Shown here: positions 7,403 through 15,433 of the stretch, piece after piece
Layout of the letters: each line of letters opens with the position of its first letter
How positions within the stretch are numbered: the stretch's first letter is position 1
Source: Prevotella sp.
GTDB lineage: Bacteria; Bacteroidota; Bacteroidia; Bacteroidales; Bacteroidaceae
Direction: 5' to 3'
NCBI GenBank assembly: GCA_017964785.1
Contig: JAGCRH010000113.1
Location: forward strand, 1-53,684
DNA: 53,684 nt
Program-made: the position numbers and the translations under genes
Notes under the pieces: generated by a model
Seen by the model: the letters and a program-made list of their open reading frames with translations, nothing else
What the model was told of the DNA's origin: nothing
The model's database searches: none

Positions 7403-9958
7403 ATGAAGAAACTGCTGTCGTTGCCACCGAACTTGGTGGAGGCCTTTCATGAGGTGACGGGACTCTCCCGTGAGGAATACTTCTGTACCTGTGACCCTGT
7501 CGGACACCGTCTCGGCAGTGGCGGGGGAACGGCGTGGCTGTTGCAAGAGGCCTGTCGTGCCGAGGGAGCGATGGAGATGGGGCAATGGCTCCCGCAGGAG
7601 AAGCGCATCCTCATCCATGCTGGTGGACAGAGTAAGCGTCTGCCCAGTTATGCGGTGTCGGGAAAGGTACTGATGCCCCTGCCCGTGTTCCGGTGGGAAC
7701 GGGGACAGCGCCTGTCGCAGAATCTGCTCAGCGTGCAGTTGCCGTTGTATGAGCAGATGATGCAGATGGCACCTGACAGTATCCATACAATGGTGGTGAG
7801 CGGTGATGTGCTCATCCGCGCCACAAAACCCCTTCAGCCGATCCCCGAGGCGGATGTGGTCTGCTACGGTCTCTGGCTCGATGCCTCTGTGGCGAAGAAC
7901 CATGGGGTGTTCGTCAGTGACCGCCGTACGCCTTCCGTGCTGAAACAGATGCTCCAGAAACCATCGGTGCAGACGCTCGCCGACCTCCAGCGCGACCATT
8001 TCTACCTGACGGATATTGGAGTCTGGCTGCTGAGCGATAAAGCGGTGACACTGCTGATGCAGCGCAGCAATGGAAAAGAATATGATCTTTATGCCGAGTT
8101 CGGCTGCGCCCTTGGCACTGAGCCTATCCTCGACGATGAGGAACTGCGGGCGTTGAGCGTCGCTATCGTGCCGCTGGCGGGTGGAGAGTTCTATCACTTC
8201 GGCACCTCTCGGGAGATGATTTCCTCGACACTGCGGCTCCAGAACCTCGTCAACGACCAGCGGGAGATCATGCATCTTGACCGTAAGCCCCATCCTTCCA
8301 TCTTCGTGCAGAATGCCGAGGTGAAGATACCCTTTACGGAGGAGAACAGCAATATCTGGATAGAGAACAGTTATATCAGTCCTAAGTGGCACCTGACGCA
8401 CGACAATGTGGTGACGGGGGTGCCGGAGAACGACTGGGAGATCACCCTGGAGCCGGGCGAGTGCATCGACGTGGTACCTATTGGCGAAAAAGACTACGAG
8501 ACACGCCGATACCGGATTGACGAACCACTCAACAGCAACGAGGTGGCGGAGCGGGCTGATCTGCGACGGCTCTTTACCCAGCGACGGACCTTCAGGCAAC
8601 AGAACTGGCGCGCGATGGCGAAGAACTGGCAGCACAGTGTGTTCTACCAACTCGACCTGGCGGATGCGGCCGAGGCATTTCGGAAGTACCAGATCCCCTT
8701 GCCGGAGGCACTCCCCGAGGAGGCTCCTCTGATGACGCGCATCCATAATGCGATGTTCCGGGGGGAGAGCGACAAGGCCTTCGCGCTCCTTCGTCAGGGC
8801 CTGACACAGAGGGACGGTTCTTTTGTGACATCGTTTGATGATGTCACAAAAGAACCGTCCCTCTGTGTCAGCAGCGACCAGATCGTCTGGGGACGCAGTC
8901 CTGTGCGCATCGATATTGCGGGCGGATGGACGGACACCCCGCCATACTGTCTGATGGAGGGCGGCAACGTGATCAACTTTGCCATCGAACTCAACGGACA
9001 GCCCCCGCTACAGGTCTATGTCAAGCCGTCGAAGGTGTACCGTATCATGCTCCGCAGTATCGACCTCGGGGCTATGGAAGTGGTGGAGACGACAGAACAG
9101 TTGATGGACTTCATGCACGTGGGATCACCGTTCTCCATCCCCAAGGCGGCCCTCGTCCTCGCCGGTTTCGGAGAGAACCTCCAGCAGCAACTGGAGGCAT
9201 TCGGCTGCGGTATCGAACTGACCCTGCTCTCAGCCATCCCTGCTGGTAGTGGTTTGGGTACGTCGAGTATCCTGGCGGCTACCGTCTTAGGGGCACTGAA
9301 TGATTTCTGCGGTCTGGGCTGGGACAAGAACGAGATAGGGCACCGTACCCTGATGCTGGAACAGATGCTGACGACCGGAGGCGGTTGGCAGGATCAGTTT
9401 GGTGGGGTACTCGGTGGCGTGAAACTGTTACAGACAGGCAAGGGCTTCGACCAGAGTCCGCAGGTGCGCTGGTTGCCGGATGATATCTGGACACAGCCGG
9501 AATACAAGGCCTGTCACCTCTTATATTATACGGGCATCACCCGTACTGCCAAACAGATCCTCGCAGAAATCGTACGACGGATGTTCCTCAACCATAACGA
9601 GGAACTGCGTCTGTTGCGTGAGATGAAAGAGCACACGATGGCGATGTATGAAGCCATCCAACGGAATGACTTTCTGCAGACGGGACGACTCGTGCGTAAG
9701 ACGTGGCAACAGAACCAGGCACTTGACAGTGGCACGAATCCTCCGGCAGTGGCCGCACTGACAGACCTCATCGACGACCTGTGTCTCGGCTATAAATTGC
9801 CCGGGGCTGGCGGGGGCGGTTATCTGTATATGATTGCCAAGGACCCCGAGGCGGCTGCCCGTATCAAACAGATACTGACGGAACATCCGGTCAACAAGAA
9901 TGCGCGGTTTGTGGAGATGTCGCTATCGACCACAGGGCTGCAGATCAGTAGGAGTTAA
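7403..9958 (+). CDS. fkp: Bifunctional L-fucokinase / L-fucose-1-phosphate guanylyltransferase
   Basis: An 851-residue cytoplasmic enzyme that turns scavenged L-fucose into fucose-1-phosphate and then GDP-fucose, used by Bacteroidales to fucosylate capsule and glycoproteins. The N-terminal guanylyltransferase part has GHRLGSGGGTAWLL and HAGGQSKRLPSYAVSGK. The C-terminal GHMP kinase part has SPVRIDIAGGWTDTPP, the nucleotide loop IPAGSGLGTSS and LPGAGGGGYLY. ATG 7403 (MKKLLSLPP) is preferred to the earlier ATG at 7382, because the extra residues are only translated heptamer repeat. A 71-bp perfect hairpin element (8801-8871) is inserted in frame at about residues 467-490, at the junction between the two domains. 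It follows the YfhO-type gene directly and precedes the GSCFA gene by 4 bp. Confidence 0.94.
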   Translation: MKKLLSLPPNLVEAFHEVTGLSREEYFCTCDPVGHRLGSGGGTAWLLQEACRAEGAMEMGQWLPQEKRILIHAGGQSKRLPSYAVSGKVLMPLPVFRWERGQRLSQNLLSVQLPLYEQMMQMAPDSIHTMVVSGDVLIRATKPLQPIPEADVVCYGLWLDASVAKNHGVFVSDRRTPSVLKQMLQKPSVQTLADLQRDHFYLTDIGVWLLSDKAVTLLMQRSNGKEYDLYAEFGCALGTEPILDDEELRALSVAIVPLAGGEFYHFGTSREMISSTLRLQNLVNDQREIMHLDRKPHPSIFVQNAEVKIPFTEENSNIWIENSYISPKWHLTHDNVVTGVPENDWEITLEPGECIDVVPIGEKDYETRRYRIDEPLNSNEVAERADLRRLFTQRRTFRQQNWRAMAKNWQHSVFYQLDLADAAEAFRKYQIPLPEALPEEAPLMTRIHNAMFRGESDKAFALLRQGLTQRDGSFVTSFDDVTKEPSLCVSSDQIVWGRSPVRIDIAGGWTDTPPYCLMEGGNVINFAIELNGQPPLQVYVKPSKVYRIMLRSIDLGAMEVVETTEQLMDFMHVGSPFSIPKAALVLAGFGENLQQQLEAFGCGIELTLLSAIPAGSGLGTSSILAATVLGALNDFCGLGWDKNEIGHRTLMLEQMLTTGGGWQDQFGGVLGGVKLLQTGKGFDQSPQVRWLPDDIWTQPEYKACHLLYYTGITRTAKQILAEIVRRMFLNHNEELRLLREMKEHTMAMYEAIQRNDFLQTGRLVRKTWQQNQALDSGTNPPAVAALTDLIDDLCLGYKLPGAGGGGYLYMIAKDPEAAARIKQILTEHPVNKNARFVEMSLSTTGLQISRS
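8801..8871. repeat. 71-bp perfect hairpin (REP/MITE-like) inside fkp
   Basis: Two exactly complementary 32-bp arms (8801-8832 and 8840-8871) flank a 7-base loop gtttgat. The core contains GAGGGACGGTTCTTTTGTG. It is translated as LTQRDGSFVTSFDDVTKEPS and a few more residues, in frame with the enzyme. The sequence type resembles REP-like palindromes seen in several bacterial phyla. Confidence 0.95.
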
Positions 9959-9962
9959 ACCG

Positions 9963-10796
9963 ATGGAATTCAGGACGATTGTAGACATAGAGGATCCGGG
10001 GTTTAGGATCAGACCTTTCGAGAAGATACTCTTCGTGGGGTCTTGCTTTGCCACGGAGATCGGCCACCGCTTTCAGGAAGAACAGTTCCGTGCGACGGTC
10101 AATCCCTTCGGCGTGATGTATAATCTGGCCTCTGTCCTCCATACCATCGAGCGTCTGACGACACCTGTCCCCTGTGTCGCTTTCCTGACGCTCGGCACGA
10201 ACCATATCTACCGCCTGAAAGAGACGGGCGAGATTGTGGATAACTGCCAGAAGCGGCCCCAGTCGCTCTTTACGGAGGAGGTACTATCAGTAGATGAATG
10301 CGCAGACTATCTGTGGCAGGCCATCGATGTCCTTCGGCAGATGAATCCAGAGATGCATATCGTCCTGACCGTCAGCCCTATCCGATACCGGAAATATGGC
10401 TATCACGGCTCTCAACTCTCCAAAGCCACCTTGCTTCTGGCGGTGGAGAAGATCCTAGGAGATCTAGGCCATCCTAGGGATATCCTAGGCAAACCTAGGA
10501 TTGCCTATTTCCCCGCCTATGAGATTCTGATGGACGAACTGCGCGACTATCGCTTCTATCAGGCGGATATGCTGCACCCCTCGCAACAGACTGTGGATTA
10601 TATCTGGGAGCGGTTGGTTGATACCTACTTCTCTGCCGAGGCCAAGACCTTCCTGGAAGAGTGGCGCCCCGTCAAACAGGCTCTGAATCACAAACCCTTT
10701 GATTCTGAATCCGACGAATACCGTCGCTTCCAGGAACAGACCATGCTTCGTCTGAAAGCACTTCAAGAGAAATATCCAGCATTAAAAGAAATATGA
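9963..10796 (+). CDS. GSCFA-domain protein (SGNH-hydrolase-like)
   Basis: A 277-residue protein starting MEFRTIVDIEDPGF. It contains the family-naming motif VGSCFATEIG (Ser27 is the candidate nucleophile), the block CVAFLTLGTNHIY, and a C-terminal YFPAYEILMDELRDYRFYQADMLHPS stretch, with Asp and His placed as in SGNH esterases. GSCFA proteins are associated with capsule or surface-polysaccharide genes, consistent with fkp 4 bp upstream, but the substrate is unknown. The start at 9963 is preferred to an upstream one that would overlap fkp by 59 bp and adds unlike residues. Its stop overlaps the start of murF-alr by 4 bp. A cluster of CCTAGG palindromes is translated at about residues 164-179, in the variable stretch before the conserved YFPAYEI block. 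Confidence 0.88.
   Translation: MEFRTIVDIEDPGFRIRPFEKILFVGSCFATEIGHRFQEEQFRATVNPFGVMYNLASVLHTIERLTTPVPCVAFLTLGTNHIYRLKETGEIVDNCQKRPQSLFTEEVLSVDECADYLWQAIDVLRQMNPEMHIVLTVSPIRYRKYGYHGSQLSKATLLLAVEKILGDLGHPRDILGKPRIAYFPAYEILMDELRDYRFYQADMLHPSQQTVDYIWERLVDTYFSAEAKTFLEEWRPVKQALNHKPFDSESDEYRRFQEQTMLRLKALQEKYPALKEI
10454..10499. repeat. Cluster of five CTAGG-core repeats, about 10-nt spacing, in the GSCFA gene
   Basis: CCTAGG occurs at 10454, 10473, 10484 and 10494 and TCTAGG at 10463, with start-to-start distances of 9, 10, 11 and 10 bases. CTAG is normally scarce in bacterial coding DNA, so five in 46 bp is exceptional. They encode ILGDLGHPRDILGKPR. Confidence 0.9.
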
Positions 10797-13297
10797 ACTA
10801 TTCAATAGAGAAAATCACGACGCTGATAGGCGCACGGCGCATCGGAACGGCCGATGCACAGATAGGATGGTTGCTGACGGACAGCCGATCGCTTTGTTTT
10901 CCGGAGGAAACGTTGTTTTTTGCCTTAAAGTCGGCGCGCAACGACGGTCATAAATACATCAGCGACCTCTATCGCAGAGGCGTACGTAACTTCGTGGTAG
11001 AGTCGAGAGGCATTTTGGAATTCTGTCCTAATGGTGAGGTGGAGAGTATGAAGGATGCCAATTTCCTGATCGTCCCTTCGCCACTGGCAGCGTTGCAGCG
11101 ACTGGCAGAGCGCCACCGTGACGAGTTCGACATCCCCATCGTGGGCATCACGGGCTCCAACGGTAAGACGATGGTGAAGGAGTGGCTCTATCAAGTGCTC
11201 CTGCCTTCGCAGAAGATCGTGCGTTCGCCGAAGAGTTATAATTCGCAGATCGGCGTACCCCTCTCGGTATGGCTGCTCAATGAGCAGACGGAGGTGGGTA
11301 TCTTCGAGGCAGGCATCTCCGAACCTGGAGAGATGTTGGCCCTGAGGGACATCATCCAGCCTACGGTGGGTGTCTTTACTTCATTGGGTGCGGCGCATCA
11401 GGAAAATTTCCGTTCGATGGAGGAGAAATGTATGGAGAAACTGGAGTTGATGCACGACACACAGGCGATGATCTACTGTTCTGACAATGACATCGTGAGC
11501 CGTTGTATCCGTCGGATGCACTATCAGGGCGAGAAGATCGCATGGTCACTTTGCGACGAGCAGGTGGCGCTGTTTGTGAAGGCTGTCGAAGGGAAGACCA
11601 TCTCCTACCGGTACAAAGGAAAGGACGGTGCCTTCGACATTCCTTTCAGTGATGAGGCTTCGATAGAGGACTGTATTACCTGTGCGGCGACGGCCCTGTA
11701 CCTCGGTGTGACACCGCAGCAGTTGGCCGAGCGTATGCCGACCCTGGAGCCTGTGGCCATGCGCTTGGAGGTGAAGGAGGGACAGCGTGGCTGCATCCTC
11801 GTGAACGACTCCTATAACTCTGACATCAACTCCCTTGACATTGCCCTCGACTTCCTGAACCGCCGATTTGATACTGCCAACACCCAACACCCAACACCCA
11901 ACACCTTCAAGAAGACCCTCATCCTCAGTGATATGTATCAGACCGGTATCGCGCCTGAAGCACTCTATGCCCAGGTGTCGGATCTCTGCGTGAAGCGGGG
12001 TATCCAGAAGTTCATCGGTATTGGTCCGGAACTCTCTGCACAGGCCGACAGGATACAGATCATCGACAAGCAGTTTTTCCACGACGTGCAGCACTTCCTT
12101 TCGAGTGAGGTGTTCAGCACCCTGCGTAATGAACTGATCCTGTTGAAGGGAGCGCGGCGTTTCGGTTTCGATCAGATTACGGAACAACTGGAGCAGAAGG
12201 TGCACGAGACGATCCTCGAAGTGAACCTCAATGCGGTGGTCGACAACCTGAACTACTACCGTTCGTTCCTGAAGCCGGAGACCAAGATGGTGTGTATGAT
12301 CAAGGCCGATGCCTATGGTGCCGGAGCGGTGGAGATCGGTAAGACGCTTCAGGATCACCGTGTGGACTATCTCGCTGTGGCTGTGGCCGACGAAGGCGTG
12401 GAACTGCGTAAGGCCGGTATCACGGCCAATATTATGATCATGAACCCGGAGATGACGGCCTTCAAGACGATGTTTGACTATGACCTTGAACCGGAGGTCT
12501 ATTCCTTCCGTCTGCTCGATGCTCTCATCAAGGCGGCACGCAAGGAGGGTATCACGGGATGGCCCGTACACATCAAACTCGACACCGGCATGCACCGTCT
12601 TGGCTTTGATCCTGTCAACGACATCGACGAGTTGGTAGACCGTCTGAAGCACCAGAATGCCATCATCCCGCGTAGTGTGTTCAGTCACTTTGTGGGTTCC
12701 GACAGCGACGGCTTCGATGCGTTCTCCGCCCAGCAATTTGCCCTCTTCGAGGAGGGGAGTCAGAAGTTGCAGGCGGCCTTCACCCATAAGATCCTGTGTC
12801 ACATGGACAACTCGGCGGGCATCGAACACTTCCCGGAGCGTCAGATGGATATGTGTCGTCTGGGAATTGGTCTTTATGGCGTTGATCCCCGTGACAATCG
12901 TATCTTATCTACCGTTTCTACTTTGAAGACTACCATTCTGCAGTTGCGCCATGTGCCTGCAGGTGAGACGGTAGGGTATAGTCGTAAGGGGATATTAGAA
13001 AGGGACAGCGTGATAGGTGCCATCCCTATTGGCTATGCTGACGGACTGAACCGACATCTGGGTAACCGCCACTGCTATTGTCTTGTGAATGGTCAGAAGG
13101 CCGAGTATGTGGGTAATATCTGTATGGATGTGGCACTGATTGACGTGACGGATATCGACTGTCATGAGGGTGATCAGGTGGAGATCTTCGGCGAACATTT
13201 GCCAGTAACCGTTCTGTCCGATGTCCTCGACACCATCCCGTACGAGGTGCTTACAGGTGTCAGCAACCGCGTCAAGCGGGTCTACTTCCAGGATTAG
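10793..13297 (+). CDS. murF-alr: MurF-Alr fusion: UDP-MurNAc-tripeptide D-Ala-D-Ala ligase / alanine racemase
   Basis: An 834-residue cytoplasmic fusion that makes D-alanine (racemase half) and adds D-Ala-D-Ala to the peptidoglycan precursor (ligase half). The MurF half has the ATP loop GITGSNGKT (Lys125), the carboxylate block FEAGISEPGEM and NDSYNSDINSLDIAL. The racemase half starts near residue 467 (EVNLNAVVDNL), with the PLP lysine Lys504 in MIKADAYGAG and GETVGYSRKG near the catalytic Tyr. The fusion is usual in Bacteroidetes. A CCAACAC x4 array is translated at about residues 362-371 (TANTQHPTPNTF), just after the conserved DSYNS block of the ligase. It overlaps the preceding stop (ATGA) and ends 6 bp from the convergent mnmA stop. 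It is presumably essential, so the repeat must be tolerated. Confidence 0.95.
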   Translation: MNYSIEKITTLIGARRIGTADAQIGWLLTDSRSLCFPEETLFFALKSARNDGHKYISDLYRRGVRNFVVESRGILEFCPNGEVESMKDANFLIVPSPLAALQRLAERHRDEFDIPIVGITGSNGKTMVKEWLYQVLLPSQKIVRSPKSYNSQIGVPLSVWLLNEQTEVGIFEAGISEPGEMLALRDIIQPTVGVFTSLGAAHQENFRSMEEKCMEKLELMHDTQAMIYCSDNDIVSRCIRRMHYQGEKIAWSLCDEQVALFVKAVEGKTISYRYKGKDGAFDIPFSDEASIEDCITCAATALYLGVTPQQLAERMPTLEPVAMRLEVKEGQRGCILVNDSYNSDINSLDIALDFLNRRFDTANTQHPTPNTFKKTLILSDMYQTGIAPEALYAQVSDLCVKRGIQKFIGIGPELSAQADRIQIIDKQFFHDVQHFLSSEVFSTLRNELILLKGARRFGFDQITEQLEQKVHETILEVNLNAVVDNLNYYRSFLKPETKMVCMIKADAYGAGAVEIGKTLQDHRVDYLAVAVADEGVELRKAGITANIMIMNPEMTAFKTMFDYDLEPEVYSFRLLDALIKAARKEGITGWPVHIKLDTGMHRLGFDPVNDIDELVDRLKHQNAIIPRSVFSHFVGSDSDGFDAFSAQQFALFEEGSQKLQAAFTHKILCHMDNSAGIEHFPERQMDMCRLGIGLYGVDPRDNRILSTVSTLKTTILQLRHVPAGETVGYSRKGILERDSVIGAIPIGYADGLNRHLGNRHCYCLVNGQKAEYVGNICMDVALIDVTDIDCHEGDQVEIFGEHLPVTVLSDVLDTIPYEVLTGVSNRVKRVYFQD
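11877..11904. repeat. Heptanucleotide tandem array CCAACAC x4 in murF-alr
   Basis: Four identical copies of ccaacac with no gaps. The same word occurs four times at 47850-47877 in the alpha-2-macroglobulin-like gene, in a different gene type. Confidence 0.95.
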
Positions 13298-13303
13298 TGT
13301 GCG

Positions 13304-14383
13304 TTAAATAGTTATCTCGCCCGACCCTAAGCAACGGTGATGGTTCTCGTCGTAGATGACACAGAACTGTCCCGGTGCCACGCCGTGGATCTTTTCCTTC
13401 GAATGGACGATGAACGTGTCCTCGCTCGTCCATTCCAAGGTGGCAGGGTGATATTCCGGCGTATGACGGATCTTGAAAGTCACCTCACAAAGTGTCTGAC
13501 ACTTTGTGAGAAAGTGGAAATCATGGACAGCGAAGTCCTGCTTATACGCCGTCTCGGGATCATAGCCGTGCGAGACATAGAGGATGTTTTGTGCCACATC
13601 CTTCTTGACAACAAACCAAGGGCCGCCGCCAAAGCCCATCCCCTTGCGCTGACCGATGGTATGGAACCAGAGTCCCCTGTGCTCTCCGATGCGCTTGCCC
13701 GTCTCCAATTCTATCACATCACCAGGCTGTTCACCTAAGTAACGGCGGATATAGTCGTTGTAGTTGATCTTGCCCAAGAAACAGATACCCTGTGAGTCCT
13801 TGCGCCTGGCATTCACCAGATGCTCCCGTTCGGCGATGACACGTACCTCATCCTTCACATAGTGTCCGATGGGAAAGAGAGCCTTGCGGAGTTGCCAGTC
13901 AGTAATCTGTGCCAGGAAGTCCGTCTGGTCCTTGACGGGGTCCGGACTGGTACAGAGCCACTTCCTGCCTTCGGCGTCGATTTCCGTCTGGGCATAGTGG
14001 CCGGTGGCAATGAGATCGTAGTCGTGTCCGCGTTTCTCATCGAAGGCCCCGAACTTAATCAGCCGGTTGCACATCACATCCGGATTGGGGGTCAGTCCGG
14101 CACGTACCTTATCCATCGTGTACTTCGTCACCTGATCCCAGTATTCCTTGTGACAGTCGATGACTTCCAACTTACAGCCGTATTTGTGCGCCACTGCCGT
14201 TGCCATCTCCAAGTCCTCCTCACTGGAACAGTCCCATTCTTCTTCCTCTTCGGGCCCTATCTTGATGTAGAAACAGTCAGGGTGCAGACCGAGTCTGGCA
14301 AACTCATACACCACGACGCTACTGTCCACACCGCCGGAAAGCAACACAGCAATCTTCTTATTCTCTATCTCTGCTATATTCAT
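13304..14383 (-). CDS. mnmA: tRNA-specific 2-thiouridylase MnmA
   Basis: A 359-residue cytoplasmic enzyme that puts sulphur on U34 of tRNA-Glu, -Gln and -Lys. The PP-loop VLLSGGVDSSVV near the N-terminus binds ATP. The two catalytic cysteines are in PNPDVMCNRLIKFG and SQGICFLG. The block HTIGQRKGMGFGGGPWFVV is also typical of the family. It follows the CDF transporter gene by 9 bp and probably shares its transcript. A 27-bp palindrome (13484-13510) is translated in frame at about residues 292-300 (FLTKCQTLCEV), in the C-terminal beta-barrel, and adds two cysteines that are not catalytic. Confidence 0.95.
   Translation of the reverse strand: MNIAEIENKKIAVLLSGGVDSSVVVYEFARLGLHPDCFYIKIGPEEEEEWDCSSEEDLEMATAVAHKYGCKLEVIDCHKEYWDQVTKYTMDKVRAGLTPNPDVMCNRLIKFGAFDEKRGHDYDLIATGHYAQTEIDAEGRKWLCTSPDPVKDQTDFLAQITDWQLRKALFPIGHYVKDEVRVIAEREHLVNARRKDSQGICFLGKINYNDYIRRYLGEQPGDVIELETGKRIGEHRGLWFHTIGQRKGMGFGGGPWFVVKKDVAQNILYVSHGYDPETAYKQDFAVHDFHFLTKCQTLCEVTFKIRHTPEYHPATLEWTSEDTFIVHSKEKIHGVAPGQFCVIYDENHHRCLGSGEITI
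13484..13510. repeat. 27-bp perfect palindrome inside mnmA
   Basis: CTCACAAAGTGTC and GACACTTTGTGAG are exact reverse complements around a single T. A second copy with one mismatch lies at 37450-37476 in non-coding DNA, which marks it as a dispersed element. Confidence 0.92.
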
Positions 14384-14392
14384 ATCTCGTCT

Positions 14393-15274
14393 CTATTTCG
14401 GTTCCACATGCACGGCCACGTGCGTCTCTTCGCCATAACGCTCTCTCAACAGATCCTCCACCTCCGAGGCCTTGTCATGGGCTTCTTTCAACGGGATGTC
14501 GCCATCCATCAGGATATGCAGTTCGATGGCATAGTGATTACCAATCCGACGGGTACGCAGGTCGTGCGGCTCCACCACATCTGGCAAGGAGGCCACCAGA
14601 CCAAGAATCTCATCCTCTATGATATCGGGCAGTGATTGTTCCATCAGGTCGCCGATACCATTACGCAGCAAGTCCACAGAAACCTTCACGATAAACAGTC
14701 CTACAATGACAGAGGCAATAGGATCGAGTACCGTCCACCGCTGTCCTAAGAAGATGGCGCCGCCGATACCCACAGCCGTACCGATCGACGACAAGGCATC
14801 GCTACGGTGATGCCACGCGTTCGCCTCTACGGCCTGAGAGTTCAATTGACGAGCCTTGACCATCGAATAGCGATAGACACCTTCTTTCAGGAGCACGGAC
14901 AACAAGGCCGCCCATAACGCCAACATTCCCGGTGCCTCCAACTGTGTGCCATTAGCCCAGGCGATGATCTTGGTCATGCCACTATACACGATGGCGATAG
15001 CCACAGCCAACAATGCCATACCGATAATGGTCATCGCTAATGTCTCGTACTTGCCGTGTCCATAGTCGTGCGACTTGTCTTCGGGCTTGCCGCTGATACG
15101 GACGAACACAATGACGATGAGGTCAGTCACGAAGTCCGATAGGGAGTGGATGGCATCTGCCACCATCGCAGCACTGTGTCCCAAGATACCAGCCACGAAC
15201 TTGAAGAGCAGTAGGATCACATTCACTGCTCCTCCCACCAATGTCACCTTATAGATCTCCTTACATCGTTCCAT
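14393..15274 (-). CDS. Cation diffusion facilitator (CDF) metal transporter
   Basis: A 293-residue inner-membrane metal/proton antiporter, probably exporting Zn2+, Fe2+ or a similar divalent ion. The transmembrane metal site motifs are visible as HxxxD in ADAIHSLSDFVTD (His43, Asp47) and HHRSD in EANAWHHRSDALSS; His-containing versions are typical of zinc-type members. About six hydrophobic segments precede a cytoplasmic C-terminal domain (from about residue 205) with HDLRTRRIGNHYAIELHILMDGD, the usual metal-sensing fold. A minus-strand -7 box (CAAAATTA, 15282-15289) lies 8 bases upstream of the start. It is first in a unit with mnmA; no functional link between the two is evident. Confidence 0.9.
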   Translation of the reverse strand: MERCKEIYKVTLVGGAVNVILLLFKFVAGILGHSAAMVADAIHSLSDFVTDLIVIVFVRISGKPEDKSHDYGHGKYETLAMTIIGMALLAVAIAIVYSGMTKIIAWANGTQLEAPGMLALWAALLSVLLKEGVYRYSMVKARQLNSQAVEANAWHHRSDALSSIGTAVGIGGAIFLGQRWTVLDPIASVIVGLFIVKVSVDLLRNGIGDLMEQSLPDIIEDEILGLVASLPDVVEPHDLRTRRIGNHYAIELHILMDGDIPLKEAHDKASEVEDLLRERYGEETHVAVHVEPK

Positions 15275-15281
15275 TGCGCTG

Positions 15282-15382
15282 CAAAATTACAAATAAGTGA
15301 GCGAATAACCAAATATAATCTATAAAGATTGTTAAAGTTTGAACCAAAACCATTGTCGGATGAGAAATAGTTCATATCTTTG
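15282..15382. promoter_or_regulatory. Divergent promoters between the CDF gene and the SPFH gene
   Basis: Minus strand: CAAAATTA at 15282-15289 (TAATTTTG). Plus strand: TATCTTTG at 15375-15382, with TTG at 15353-15355 giving a 19-nt spacer, a good match to the Bacteroidetes -33/-7 arrangement. The leader to 15433 carries gatatcaaa twice (about 15384-15400). Confidence 0.65.
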
Positions 15383-15433
15383 CGATATCAAAATGATATC
15401 AAATCAAATTATGAATTTATAATTAAGAGAATT

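Noticed and set aside
8801-8871. Transcription terminator
   Set aside because: No T-run follows, and it lies in the middle of an intact coding frame.
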